A DNA stretch of 64,000 bases from an uncultured Rhizobiaceae group bacterium. GTDB taxonomy: Bacteria; Pseudomonadota; Alphaproteobacteria; Rhizobiales; Rhizobiaceae. Positions 20,922 to 30,548 of the stretch are shown here, one piece after another. Position 1 is the first letter of the stretch. Each line of letters starts with the position of its first letter. A model generated the notes under the pieces. It was not told the origin of the DNA. It was given only the letters and a program-made list of their open reading frames with translations, and did not search any database. A program made the translations under genes and the position numbers. Location: assembly GCA_947501445.1 (NCBI GenBank), contig CANMVS010000004.1:186001-250000 (forward strand), written 5' to 3'.

Positions 20922-22187
20922 ATGCAGGAAATGAAGCTTCAAGAGCTCAAAAACAAGACGCCTACCGAACTTCTGGAATTTGCTGACTCGCTCGATGTCG
21001 AGAATGCGAGCACCATGCGCAAGCAGGAACTCATGTTCGCGATGTTGAAAAAACTCGCTGATCAGGACACAGAAATCATCGGAGAGGGTGTTGTTGAAAT
21101 TCTACAGGACGGATTTGGCTTCCTGCGCTCGGCAAATGCCAATTACCTGCCCGGTCCGGACGATATCTATATTTCGCCGTCACAGATCAGACGGTTCTCG
21201 CTCAAGACAGGCGACACGGTTGAAGGTCCCATCCGCGGACCAAAAGAAGGCGAGCGCTATTTTGCGCTGCTGAAAGTCAATACAATCAACTTTGACGATC
21301 CGGAAAAGATCCGTCACAAAACCCATTTTGACAATCTGACACCGCTTTATCCCGATGAGCGGTTCAACATGGAATTTGATGATCCAACGTCAAAAGACAT
21401 GTCTGCCCGGGTGATTGATCTTGTTGCACCGCTGGGCAAGGGACAACGTGGCCTCATTGTTGCACCACCACGCACCGGTAAAACGGTTCTGCTGCAAAAT
21501 ATTGCCCACTCCATCACCGCAAACCATCCGGAATGTTATCTGATCGTTCTGCTCATTGACGAGCGGCCCGAAGAGGTAACGGATATGCAGCGCTCTGTGA
21601 ATGGTGAAGTTGTTTCCTCGACCTTTGATGAACCCGCACAGCGCCACGTTCAGGTTGCTGAAATGGTCATAGAAAAAGCCAAACGTCTTGTTGAACACGG
21701 CCGTGACGTGGTTATCCTGCTGGATTCGATAACCCGTTTGGGACGGGCCTATAACACCGTTGTTCCATCATCGGGCAAGGTGCTGACCGGCGGTGTTGAC
21801 GCCAATGCGCTGCAGCGTCCAAAACGGTTTTTCGGCGCCGCCAGGAACATCGAGGAAGGTGGCTCATTGACCATCATCGCGACCGCCCTGATTGATACGG
21901 GCAGCCGCATGGATGAAGTTATCTTTGAAGAATTCAAGGGTACGGGCAACTCTGAAATTGTTCTGGACCGCAAGGTTGCAGACAAACGAATCTTCCCATC
22001 CATGGACATTCTTAAATCGGGAACACGCAAGGAAGATCTTCTTATTCAGCGTCAGGATCTGCAGAAGATCTTTGTTCTGCGTCGTATTCTGGCACCAATG
22101 GGAACAACCGATGCGATTGAGTTCCTGATCGACAAGCTTAAGCAGACCAAGAGCAATGCCGAATTCTTTGACTCGATGAACACCTAG
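20922..22187 (+). CDS. rho: Transcription termination factor Rho
   Basis: Rho is the hexameric RNA helicase that ends transcription of untranslated RNA. The 421-residue protein has the N-terminal Rho-N helices ([17 protein letters not shown]), the RNA-binding cold-shock-like domain ([22 protein letters not shown]), Walker A APPRTGKT, Walker [18 protein letters not shown], and the R-loop/Q-loop region. The stop codon TAG at 22185 lies at the first bases of a dispersed repeat. Confidence 0.97.
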   Translation: MQEMKLQELKNKTPTELLEFADSLDVENASTMRKQELMFAMLKKLADQDTEIIGEGVVEILQDGFGFLRSANANYLPGPDDIYISPSQIRRFSLKTGDTVEGPIRGPKEGERYFALLKVNTINFDDPEKIRHKTHFDNLTPLYPDERFNMEFDDPTSKDMSARVIDLVAPLGKGQRGLIVAPPRTGKTVLLQNIAHSITANHPECYLIVLLIDERPEEVTDMQRSVNGEVVSSTFDEPAQRHVQVAEMVIEKAKRLVEHGRDVVILLDSITRLGRAYNTVVPSSGKVLTGGVDANALQRPKRFFGAARNIEEGGSLTIIATALIDTGSRMDEVIFEEFKGTGNSEIVLDRKVADKRIFPSMDILKSGTRKEDLLIQRQDLQKIFVLRRILAPMGTTDAIEFLIDKLKQTKSNAEFFDSMNT

Positions 22188-22284
22188 ACGATTTCATGAT
22201 TTTTCAGAAATGAAACAACGGTGCCGGCCTTTGATTTCGCAGATGCATTCAGGTTTTGCCGTAACCGGCAAAACCTGAATTGCT
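22187..22284 (+). repeat. Dispersed two-palindrome repeat, copy 1
   Basis: A ~98-bp copy of the family described at 51090. The left palindrome is degenerate (TTTCATGATTTTTCAGAAATGAAA). The right palindrome is the best of all copies: TTCAGGTTTTGCCG / CGGCAAAACCTGAA. It fills exactly the gap between the convergent genes rho and the DUF255 protein; both stop codons lie at its edges. Confidence 0.85.
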
Positions 22285-24327
22285 TTAATTCTGCCTATTT
22301 GTTTGACGCAATAATGCGTCCAGCGCCTGGGCATCGAATACAGGCGGAAGACATTGTGGGCCCCGGCACAAATAGGCCGCGGGCCTTTTTTCTTCGCCGG
22401 ATTCATTATTGTCATGAACCGACTGATCCGGCACCTGCTGACGGACTTCATCGCCTGACGTGACGATGATATCAAGACGGGCAGGATCGGGGTTGTTAAT
22501 GATGACGGAGCGCATATCATTAGCCGGATTCACCAGCACCAGCTTAAGTGGATTTTGAATGGTGGCAATGGCATTGACTGTGCTGCTGGCTGCCATTGGC
22601 ATCTGGTTCACGCGGCCCCATACTGCCTGCGCCATCTGCGTCGCTTTATCGCTGAGATCAAGGTTTTCCGAGACCAGTGACAGGCGCGCAAGCGCTTCAA
22701 GAATTTGCCCTGCAGCCGATGGCGTTGCATCATCGTGCTCGTGCCGGGTTCTCAACAGAAGATCATTGCTGTCTGACGCCGTATAAAAATATCCGTTTGT
22801 CTCATCGGCATAATAACGATCAAGGATATCAACCCAGCGATTTGCCTGATCAATATATTTTTGGTCACCGGCGGTCTGATAGAGGGCGACAGCGGCGTTG
22901 ATCATAGCACCATAATCACTGGCAAGTGCCGGATAGGTTACAACGCCATTGCAATAGGCATGGGCCAGTCGATCTTCCGTCATCATGGACCCCGTGATGA
23001 AGTCAAAGGCGTTGGAAGCCAACATCATCCAGTCATTTCGGTCGAATTGGAGGCCAGCTTCAGCGAGTGCGCGTATAAGCAATCCGTTCCAGTCGGCCAG
23101 GATCTTGTCGTCACGTCCAGGTCTGACGCGATCGCCACGTCTATTCAGCAATCGGGTGCGGCATTTTTCAAGTCGGGCCATTGTATCGCCGTCTGTTTCG
23201 ACGGCTTGTCCAAGTCTGTTCAATATATTGCTGTTTTCCCAATTGCCTGTCGCTGTCACATCGTAGTGACTACAGAAGAACGCTGAATCATCACCAAGCA
23301 GCCCATCAATTTCAGTTTTTTGCCACACATAGAACAGGCCCTCGACACCCTCACTATCTGCGTCGAGACTGGAAGCAAAACCGCCACCGGGCATGAGCAT
23401 TTCGCGTTCCAGCCAACCGATGGTTTCTTCGATTCGGTTTCGAAACAAACTGTCGTTGCTCTCCGCAAAGGCCCAGCTCAGCGCGCGTATATATTGAGCA
23501 TTGTCGTAAAGCATTTTTTCAAAATGCGGCACAAGCCACCGTGCGTCGACACAGTAGCGTGACAAACCACCACCCAAATGGTCATATATGCCGCCATTGG
23601 ATAGCGCCTGGATCCACTGTAAGGCGGCATCTTTTGCTTCGACAGAGCCATCATTAATCCAGCTACGCCACAGGGATTCCAACATCGAGGCGTTTGGAAA
23701 CTTGGGTGCCTGCCCAATACCGCCATTACGCGCGTCGACGATGGACAAAATTCCCCTGGCCTGTTTGGTTATTATGTCGTCCGCCGGCAAGGCTGGATGA
23801 CCGGCATCGGCCAATGCATGGTCAAGATGGGTTTTGATGGATTGCGCATTGCGCAGTACCTTGTCAGGTTCCTGCTGATAGACCCTGGAGATACTCTGCA
23901 GAACAGTGATAAAATCCGGACGTCCGTGGCTGGCGGTCTTTGGGAAATAGGTTCCTCCCCAAAAGGGTTCAGCATTGCTATTGAGAAACATGGTTAACGG
24001 CCAGCCACCCTGTTCCCCCATCGCATGCAGCGCAGCCATATAGATCTGGTCAATGTCACTGCGTTCTTCGCGATCCACCTTGATGTTGATATAGAGATCA
24101 TTCATGACGTCGGCTGTTGCTTGATCCTCGAAACTCTCATGTGCCATTACGTGGCACCAATGGCAGGCTGCATAACCAATAGAGAGCAATATGGGCTTGC
24201 CGGATCGCTTTGCCTCGCCTAAAGCAGCCTCTCCCCATATCTGCCAGTGAACGGGATTATCACGATGTTGTTGCAGGTACGGACTGGCCGAATGGTCCAG
24301 GACATTGGATAATTGTTGACTGGCCAT
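22285..24327 (-). CDS. Thioredoxin-domain protein of the DUF255/YyaL family
   Basis: A 680-residue protein with an N-terminal thioredoxin-like domain (about residues 1-165; GYAACHWCHVM with Cys55 and Cys58) and a long alpha/alpha-barrel part resembling N-acylglucosamine 2-epimerases (about 180-600). Bacterial YyaL and human SPATA20 share this layout. Their reaction is unknown, and a redox role is only inferred from the CxxC. Its stop codon abuts the repeat shared with rho. It is divergent from mnmE with an overlap of possible 5' ends, so ATG at 24327 is 50 bases from the mnmE start. Confidence 0.88.
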   Translation of the reverse strand: MASQQLSNVLDHSASPYLQQHRDNPVHWQIWGEAALGEAKRSGKPILLSIGYAACHWCHVMAHESFEDQATADVMNDLYINIKVDREERSDIDQIYMAALHAMGEQGGWPLTMFLNSNAEPFWGGTYFPKTASHGRPDFITVLQSISRVYQQEPDKVLRNAQSIKTHLDHALADAGHPALPADDIITKQARGILSIVDARNGGIGQAPKFPNASMLESLWRSWINDGSVEAKDAALQWIQALSNGGIYDHLGGGLSRYCVDARWLVPHFEKMLYDNAQYIRALSWAFAESNDSLFRNRIEETIGWLEREMLMPGGGFASSLDADSEGVEGLFYVWQKTEIDGLLGDDSAFFCSHYDVTATGNWENSNILNRLGQAVETDGDTMARLEKCRTRLLNRRGDRVRPGRDDKILADWNGLLIRALAEAGLQFDRNDWMMLASNAFDFITGSMMTEDRLAHAYCNGVVTYPALASDYGAMINAAVALYQTAGDQKYIDQANRWVDILDRYYADETNGYFYTASDSNDLLLRTRHEHDDATPSAAGQILEALARLSLVSENLDLSDKATQMAQAVWGRVNQMPMAASSTVNAIATIQNPLKLVLVNPANDMRSVIINNPDPARLDIIVTSGDEVRQQVPDQSVHDNNESGEEKRPAAYLCRGPQCLPPVFDAQALDALLRQTNRQN

Positions 24328-24376
24328 GACGCACGCACCGTTGCTGAATTGGTTTCTGGAAGGAACTGACTACCAT

Positions 24377-25690
24377 ATGGATACAATATTTGCATTGTCG
24401 AGTGGTATAGGCACGGCAGGTGTCGCAGTTGTGCGATTGAGCGGTAAAAATGTTCGATTCGGACTCGAAACCATTATTGGTGAGGTGCCACAACCAAGAA
24501 TTGCCACACTGCGGCGCCTGAAAAACGACGATGGCACGGATATTGACAAAGCCCTGGTGCTGTATTTTCCAGCGCCTCACTCCTTTACGGGAGAAGACTG
24601 CGCCGAATTTCATGTACATGGTGGCCGGGCAGTCATCAATGCGACGCTTGAGCGCCTTTCTGGCCTCGATGGTTATCGGCATGCGGAGGCAGGTGAATTT
24701 ACGCGGCGCGCATTCGACAACAACAAAATGGATCTTACGGCAGTCGAAGGTCTGGCCGATCTCATAGCAGCCGATACGGAAATCCAGAGGCGCGTGGCAT
24801 TCAGCCAGGCGTCCGGGCAACTCTTCCGTCTTTATGAACGCTGGCGGCAGCAACTTATTCGAGCCAGGGCACTTATCGAGGCTGATTTTGATTTTTCCGA
24901 TGAGGAGGATGTTCCCGGTTCTGTGGCACAATCCATATGGCCCGATCTCCACAAGTTATCCGTAGAGATAGCCGAGCACCTGGATGCCGCACGCTCGGGA
25001 GAAATCATACGAAATGGTCTTCGAGTGGTCATCCTGGGCAAGCCAAACTCTGGAAAATCGAGCCTTCTCAATCATTTGGCAAAACGGGACGTGGCCATTG
25101 TTTCTGAAGAAGCTGGCACAACAAGGGACCTTCTCGAGGTGCATCTGGATATCGACGGCTACCCGATAACGATCTGTGATACCGCTGGATTGAGATCCGA
25201 CGTGGGCAGTGTGGAGGCGGAAGGTATTCGCCGTGCTCTGGCTGCAGCGCGCGATGCCGATCTCTTGATTTATCTGGAAGATCTCACGCAGCACCAGACC
25301 CAAGCAAACGGTCCGGCAGTTGATACGGCGACCATTCGCGTAGGCTCCAAGGCCGATCTTCTGCGCGGGAAGGTTCCTCATGGACTGGATTGCACCATCA
25401 GCATTACAGATTCCGACGGTACTGACCCCCTGCTGACCCTGTTGAAAAATGAAGTCATGTCCGCCAGCGCCCTGTTAAATGAAGCAGTCCCCACCCGTCA
25501 GAGACACCGGGACTATATAAAATTCTGCAAGCAATTTGTTGATGAAGCGGTGCAGGGCGAATCGCTGCCTCTGGAACTGCGTTCAGAATCGCTGAGAAGC
25601 GCGAGTGAATGGCTCGGTCGACTTACTGGCCGTATTGATGTCGACGATCTCCTTGATTTGATCTTCGGTGAGTTCTGTATTGGCAAATAG
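24377..25690 (+). CDS. mnmE: tRNA modification GTPase MnmE
   Basis: MnmE with MnmG adds the carboxymethylaminomethyl group to U34 of certain tRNAs. The 437-residue protein shows the N-terminal tetrahydrofolate-binding domain (GIGTAGVAVVRLSG), the central helical domain, an inserted G domain (GKPNSGKSS, DTAGLR), and the C-terminal FCIGK with the conserved Cys. ATG at 24377 is the family start. The partner mnmG follows after a spacer packed with parS sites. Confidence 0.97.
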   Translation: MDTIFALSSGIGTAGVAVVRLSGKNVRFGLETIIGEVPQPRIATLRRLKNDDGTDIDKALVLYFPAPHSFTGEDCAEFHVHGGRAVINATLERLSGLDGYRHAEAGEFTRRAFDNNKMDLTAVEGLADLIAADTEIQRRVAFSQASGQLFRLYERWRQQLIRARALIEADFDFSDEEDVPGSVAQSIWPDLHKLSVEIAEHLDAARSGEIIRNGLRVVILGKPNSGKSSLLNHLAKRDVAIVSEEAGTTRDLLEVHLDIDGYPITICDTAGLRSDVGSVEAEGIRRALAAARDADLLIYLEDLTQHQTQANGPAVDTATIRVGSKADLLRGKVPHGLDCTISITDSDGTDPLLTLLKNEVMSASALLNEAVPTRQRHRDYIKFCKQFVDEAVQGESLPLELRSESLRSASEWLGRLTGRIDVDDLLDLIFGEFCIGK

Positions 25691-25697
25691 TATGTGC

Positions 25698-25833
25698 TGA
25701 CTCACGTGAAACACCACAAGCCTTGATGATTCACGTGAAACATAACCCCGCCAATTTGCTGACTCACGTGAAACAGCCCGCGAATATGAGTCCAGACCAG
25801 GCCAAAAATCGAAATTGTGTTTCACGTGAAACA
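25698..25833. other. parS: Cluster of four parS centromere sites
   Basis: Four 16-mers matching TGTTTCACGTGAAACA lie in the mnmE-mnmG spacer: 25698-25713 (two mismatches), 25727-25742 (one), 25760-25775 (two) and 25818-25833 (perfect). Their centres are 29, 33 and 58 bases apart. parS is the ParB loading site that drives origin segregation, and parA and parB lie 3 kb away. The sequence supports the sites directly; binding strength is inferred from the match. Confidence 0.9.
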
Positions 25834-25894
25834 CTTAAGACTTGACAATTGTTACCGTGCATCCGATCTGTCCTACTCTGATCAGGAGTTAAAA

Positions 25895-27796
25895 ATGTCC
25901 TCCAGTGGCAACAAAGCATATGATGTCATTATTATTGGTGGTGGCCATGCCGGCAGTGAGGCCGCCGCTGCCTCAGCGCGGCTCGGCGCCCGAACGGCTC
26001 TGGTAACGCATAACAGCCAGACAATTGGGGTCATGTCCTGCAACCCGGCCATTGGCGGGCTTGGCAAGGGACATCTGGTGCGGGAAATTGATGCGCTGGA
26101 TGGCATAATGGGTCTGGCGGCCGATGCATCGGGCATCCAGTTTCGATTGTTGAACCGAAGCAAGGGTCCAGCGGTCCGCGGACCGCGGACACAGGCCGAC
26201 AGAAAACTTTATCGAAATGCCATACAGCAGGCGCTCGCTGATCAGGACAACCTCGACGTCATTAGCGGCGAAGTAATTGATATTACGATTAAAAATGGAA
26301 AAGTGTGTGGAATAGAACTCGCTGACGAAACACTGTTGAGCAGCAAGACCGTTGTATTGACCACAGGAACGTTTCTTCGTGGATTGATACATATTGGAGA
26401 AAAGCAGGTACCGGCCGGGCGCATGGGTGAAAAACCGTCTACGCGTTTGGCCCAGAGACTGTTGGAAACCGGTTTTCAGCTGGGCCGCCTGAAGACAGGA
26501 ACACCCGCCAGGCTGGATACGCGATCAATAGACTGGGATGCCGTGGATCGGCAGAAGGCAGATGATCATCCTGTACCATTTTCATTTATGACAGATGCAA
26601 TTACCGTTCCGCAAATTGAATGTGGTATTACGCGAACAACGCCACAAACCCATAAAATCATTGCGGAAAACATCGCTTTGTCGGCGATGTATTCAGGGCG
26701 CATAGAGGGCACGGGGCCGCGTTATTGTCCTTCAATTGAGGATAAAATCACCCGTTTTGCGGATCGCGAAAATCATCAGATATTTTTGGAACCGGAAGGC
26801 CTTGATGATATAACAGTCTACCCCAATGGAATTTCCACGTCCCTGCCTGAGGATGTACAGGATGCGTTCATCCGTACGATCCCAGGGTTGGAGCGGGTTA
26901 AAATACTTCAGCCGGGTTATGCGATTGAATATGACCACATAGACCCACGAGAGTTGGAAATCAGTCTGGAAACCAAAAGAATCAGTGGTCTTTATCTGGC
27001 GGGACAGATTAACGGAACAACCGGCTATGAGGAGGCTGCTGCACAGGGTCTTGTCGCTGGTGTCAATGCGGCTCGGGCCTGCAATCATCAGGATCCGTGG
27101 ATATCCAGCCGGACAGAATCCTATATTGGCGTGATGATTGATGATTTGACATCCAAGGGTGTAACTGAGCCCTATCGCATGTTCACATCACGCGCGGAGT
27201 ATCGTTTGAGTTTAAGAGCGGACAATGCCGACACGCGTTTGACACCTGTTGGTCAAGACTTGGGATTGGTAAAAGAAGAACGGAATCAACGGTTTACCAA
27301 TTGGAAAGCCGGCATAGATTCAGTGCGTAACCTGTTGAAGGAATTCAGTGTCACTCCATCGGTGGCCAGGGCTGCGGGGCTCAAAATAAATCAGGATGGA
27401 CAGCGCCGTTCAGCCTATGATCTTTTGACATATTCTGAGAACTCCATCGATCGGTTAACGGCTATCTGGCCTGAACTGAAGTCGGTCGATCCGAAATTCG
27501 TCGAGCCGCTGGAAACCGAGGCGTCATACTCTGTTTATCTGGAGCGTCAAAATCGCGATATTGCTGCTCAAAAACATGAAGAATCACGGGTTATACCCGC
27601 AACCTTCAGCTACCAGGATCTGCCAGGACTTTCCAACGAGCTTAAACATAAGCTGGATGTACATAGGCCCAGGACAATAGCGCACCTGAGTCGAATGGAG
27701 GGCATGACCCCTGCCGCGATCACGCTGATTCTTGCTCAGTTGAAGAAGTTTGAGGCCCATTTGGGAACCAGCGAACAGCGGTTGTCCACCGGATAA
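25895..27796 (+). CDS. mnmG: tRNA uridine-5-carboxymethylaminomethyl modification enzyme MnmG
   Basis: MnmG (GidA) is the FAD-dependent partner of MnmE in modifying U34 of tRNA. The 633-residue protein has the FAD loop [10 protein letters not shown], the family signatures [11 protein letters not shown] and [16 protein letters not shown], and a helical C-terminus that contacts MnmE. ATG at 25895 follows AGGAG by six bases. A GTG at 25817 would make the first codons out of a parS site and is rejected. Confidence 0.97.
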   Translation: MSSSGNKAYDVIIIGGGHAGSEAAAASARLGARTALVTHNSQTIGVMSCNPAIGGLGKGHLVREIDALDGIMGLAADASGIQFRLLNRSKGPAVRGPRTQADRKLYRNAIQQALADQDNLDVISGEVIDITIKNGKVCGIELADETLLSSKTVVLTTGTFLRGLIHIGEKQVPAGRMGEKPSTRLAQRLLETGFQLGRLKTGTPARLDTRSIDWDAVDRQKADDHPVPFSFMTDAITVPQIECGITRTTPQTHKIIAENIALSAMYSGRIEGTGPRYCPSIEDKITRFADRENHQIFLEPEGLDDITVYPNGISTSLPEDVQDAFIRTIPGLERVKILQPGYAIEYDHIDPRELEISLETKRISGLYLAGQINGTTGYEEAAAQGLVAGVNAARACNHQDPWISSRTESYIGVMIDDLTSKGVTEPYRMFTSRAEYRLSLRADNADTRLTPVGQDLGLVKEERNQRFTNWKAGIDSVRNLLKEFSVTPSVARAAGLKINQDGQRRSAYDLLTYSENSIDRLTAIWPELKSVDPKFVEPLETEASYSVYLERQNRDIAAQKHEESRVIPATFSYQDLPGLSNELKHKLDVHRPRTIAHLSRMEGMTPAAITLILAQLKKFEAHLGTSEQRLSTG

Positions 27797-27882
27797 CAGG
27801 CGTATTATGTTGCCGGAAAGGTCATTTTGCTTCATACATTCATGCGGTTAATAGGTGATCGCATGATCGTTCAGGATGTTCA

Positions 27883-28515
27883 ATGGCAATCAGTGCTCCA
27901 GAAGATTTTCAACTTATCCACAATGTTTCACGTGAAACAATGGACAGAATATACCTGTTTGTGGATCTCTTCGAGAAATGGTCAAAAAGTATAAATCTGG
28001 TAGCGCCATCGACCTTGTCCGATGTGTGGCAGCGTCATGTTGCCGACAGTATTCAGCTCTATAGATTAAATCCGGGACCCAACAGATGGCTGGATCTTGG
28101 CAGTGGCGGCGGATTTCCAGGGATAATAACCGCCATTTTGTTACGGGAACTGGGCGCTGGCCATGTGGATTTGGTTGAAAGCAACAACAAAAAGGCCGCT
28201 TTTTTACGCAACGCTCTGATGAAAACCGATGCAAATGGCACAGTTCACGCCATCAGAATTGAGAGTGCGGCAGAAAAATTAAACGGAATCAACGCGATAT
28301 CTGCGCGGGCGCTGACCAATCTGAGCGGACTTCTCACCTATATGGAACCATGGATGATAGCTGGTGCAACCGGTTGGCTGCATAAAGGCCGGGATTATCA
28401 GGCGGAGATAGACAATGCCCGTAGAAGCTGGGACTTCGATCTGGTAGAACATATAAGCAAAATCGATGCGGATTCGATTATTTTGCAAATTAGCAATGCA
28501 AGACGTCGCCATTGA
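27883..28515 (+). CDS. rsmG: 16S rRNA (guanine527-N7)-methyltransferase RsmG
   Basis: RsmG (GidB) methylates N7 of G527 in 16S rRNA using S-adenosylmethionine. The 210-residue protein has the SAM-binding loop DLGSGGGFPGI and the following VDLVESNNKKAAFLR. Its first codons (VSRET) are written by a perfect parS site, a habit known in several phyla. The mnmG-rsmG-parA-parB order is the usual alphaproteobacterial one. Confidence 0.96.
   Translation: MAISAPEDFQLIHNVSRETMDRIYLFVDLFEKWSKSINLVAPSTLSDVWQRHVADSIQLYRLNPGPNRWLDLGSGGGFPGIITAILLRELGAGHVDLVESNNKKAAFLRNALMKTDANGTVHAIRIESAAEKLNGINAISARALTNLSGLLTYMEPWMIAGATGWLHKGRDYQAEIDNARRSWDFDLVEHISKIDADSIILQISNARRRH
27914..27939. other. parS: Perfect DnaA box next to a perfect parS inside rsmG
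   Basis: TTATCCACA (27914-27922), the ideal DnaA box, is followed one base later by TGTTTCACGTGAAACA (27924-27939), the ideal parS. Both lie within codons 11-19 of rsmG. Confidence 0.85.
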
Positions 28516-28572
28516 TGTCCTGATGCGCAATTGACCGGCGTTGGATCGCCATCAAATACGAGGCACAAGCAT

Positions 28573-29367
28573 ATGTTAGGCAAGCGAAACAGAATTATCA
28601 CTGTTGCAAACCAGAAAGGTGGTGTTGGTAAGACAACGACAGCCATCAATCTGGCCACAGCGCTTGCGGCTATTGGTGAGCGCGTGCTTATTGTTGACCT
28701 CGACCCTCAGGGTAACGCGAGCACAGGTCTTGGCATCGAACGCCAGGATCGTGTTCTGTCCTCCTATCACCTGATGGTTGGTGCTGCCGAGATTGGTGAA
28801 ATCGTTCTTGAAACAGATGTTCCCAATTTGTCCATTGTTCCGTCCACAATGGATCTGCTTGGTGTTGAGATGGAGATCTCCGATCAAAAGGATCGTGTAT
28901 TCAAGCTCAAGGCCGCTGTCACGTCGCCGCAGGCCAGTGTCTATGACTATATTCTCATTGACTGTCCGCCCTCGCTCAATTTGCTGACAATAAATGCCAT
29001 GGCCGCAGCCCATTCGGTGCTTGTGCCGTTGCAATGTGAATTTTTCGCCCTTGAGGGATTAAGCCAGTTACTCGAAACTGTTGGACAGGTCCGATCAACC
29101 CTCAATCCGGGACTGGATATTCAGGGTATCGTTATGACGATGTATGATTCCCGCAACAATCTTGCTCAGCAGGTTGTTGATGATGTGCGCTCTCACCTGG
29201 GTGACAAAGTTTATCGGACCCTGATACCCAGGAACGTACGCGTTTCTGAAGCGCCCTCCTATGGCAAGCCCGCCATTTTATATGATTTGCGGTGTTCGGG
29301 CAGTCAGGCTTATCTCAAATTGGCCTCTGAAGTCATTCAGCGTGAACGCGAACGTAAGGCGGCCTGA
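28573..29367 (+). CDS. parA: Chromosome partitioning ATPase ParA
   Basis: ParA is the Walker-type ATPase that moves ParB-parS complexes and so segregates the replication origin. The 264-residue protein has the deviant Walker A QKGGVGKTTT, Walker A' DLDPQGNAS and Walker B IDCPPSL. Length fits the chromosomal (type Ia-short, Soj-like) group, with no N-terminal DNA-binding domain. ATG at 28573 is preferred over a start at 28531. parB lies 69 bases downstream. Confidence 0.97.
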   Translation: MLGKRNRIITVANQKGGVGKTTTAINLATALAAIGERVLIVDLDPQGNASTGLGIERQDRVLSSYHLMVGAAEIGEIVLETDVPNLSIVPSTMDLLGVEMEISDQKDRVFKLKAAVTSPQASVYDYILIDCPPSLNLLTINAMAAAHSVLVPLQCEFFALEGLSQLLETVGQVRSTLNPGLDIQGIVMTMYDSRNNLAQQVVDDVRSHLGDKVYRTLIPRNVRVSEAPSYGKPAILYDLRCSGSQAYLKLASEVIQRERERKAA

Positions 29368-29436
29368 TTTGGATTTTGTTAACCATAAATGTGGTTGGCG
29401 TAAAACGTTAAAAAACAGATAGATAGCGATACGACC

Positions 29437-30312
29437 ATGAGTGACGATAATACAAAAAAGCGGTTGGGGCGAGGACTGGCTGCCCTGATTGGTGAAATGG
29501 ATCAGCCGCTTGATCTGGGTGAAAAACCGGCTTCACAGGCCGATCAGCTGGTTCCAATAGAATTCATCGATCGCAATCCGAATAATCCAAGACGGCAGTT
29601 TGATGAAGCTGATCTGGATGATCTCTCACGGTCAATCAATCAGCATGGCATTGTCCAGCCGGTTGTCGTGCGGCCACTCAAAGAGGGCCGTTTCGAGATA
29701 ATTGCAGGTGAAAGACGCTGGCGGGCCGCCCAAAGGGCGGGACTTATCGAAATTCCGGTTCTTGTCAGGGATGTTGATGATCGAACGGCCCTCGAAATAG
29801 CGATTGTTGAGAATGTGCAGCGTTCAGATCTCAATCCCCTGGATGAAGCCATGGGATATGAGCAGCTCATTGCCGAACATGATTACACGCAGAACGATCT
29901 CGGAGACATCATCGGCAAGAGCCGAAGTCATGTGGCCAATAGTCTGCGACTGCTTAAACTGCCGGAAACCGTGCGTGAAATGTTGTCGAGTGGCACTTTG
30001 ACGGCCGGACACGCCCGTGCCATTGCTTCTACAACTGACCCGGTGAAACACGCCCGTAACATCGTTGCACGTGGCATGTCGGTCCGTGACGCGGAACGTC
30101 TGGCACAAAAAGAAAGTGAAGCACCACAAAATGGTCGTGGTGCACCTGAGCCCAAAGACGCTGATACGCTGGCGCTTGAGAAAATGCTGACAGATAATCT
30201 CGGACTCAAGGTCACAATCAATCACAAGGATCGCGGTGGCCAGGTTCGCGTTGATTACCGTTCGCTTGAGCAGCTTGATGAATTATGCAGACTTCTGCAG
30301 GCGCAAAGATAG
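29437..30312 (+). CDS. parB: Chromosome partitioning protein ParB
   Basis: ParB is the CTP-dependent clamp that loads at parS. The 291-residue protein shows the N-terminal ParA-interaction segment (LGRGLAALIGE), the CTP-binding box GERRWRAAQRAG, the central helix-turn-helix (LGDIIGKSRSHVANSLRLLKLP), and a C-terminal dimerisation domain. Together with parA and the sites at 20.8, 25.7 and 27.9 kb this is a complete chromosomal ParABS system. Confidence 0.97.
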   Translation: MSDDNTKKRLGRGLAALIGEMDQPLDLGEKPASQADQLVPIEFIDRNPNNPRRQFDEADLDDLSRSINQHGIVQPVVVRPLKEGRFEIIAGERRWRAAQRAGLIEIPVLVRDVDDRTALEIAIVENVQRSDLNPLDEAMGYEQLIAEHDYTQNDLGDIIGKSRSHVANSLRLLKLPETVREMLSSGTLTAGHARAIASTTDPVKHARNIVARGMSVRDAERLAQKESEAPQNGRGAPEPKDADTLALEKMLTDNLGLKVTINHKDRGGQVRVDYRSLEQLDELCRLLQAQR

Positions 30313-30419
30313 TCTTCTGCATCAAGCGGGCATGCCTGCGTCATAGTCACTGTCCAAGTCAAAACATCTGTTACCTGCAACAGCCTGTGGGTAAAACTGG
30401 TCACTGTTACAATAGGTTA

Positions 30420-30520
30420 GACCGTTTCACATTTTGTTAGAAACGGGACAACGGTGTCGACCTTTGATTTTGTTGACGCATTCAGGTTTTGCCGATTCCG
30501 TCAAAACATGAATTGCTCCA
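30420..30520 (+). repeat. Dispersed two-palindrome repeat, copy 2
   Basis: A copy of the family described at 51090, in the same orientation, between convergent parB and holA. The left palindrome is CCGTTTCACATTTTGTTAGAAACGG and the right one is imperfect (TTCAGGTTTTGCCG / CGTCAAAACATGAA). Confidence 0.85.
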
Positions 30521-30548
30521 GTGACATAAATAGCTGAAAATTTGGTCG

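Noticed and set aside
25817-25894. GTG start for mnmG inside the perfect parS site
   Set aside because: The ATG at 25895 has AGGAG and begins the conserved MnmG sequence; the extra residues are parS and spacer read as protein.
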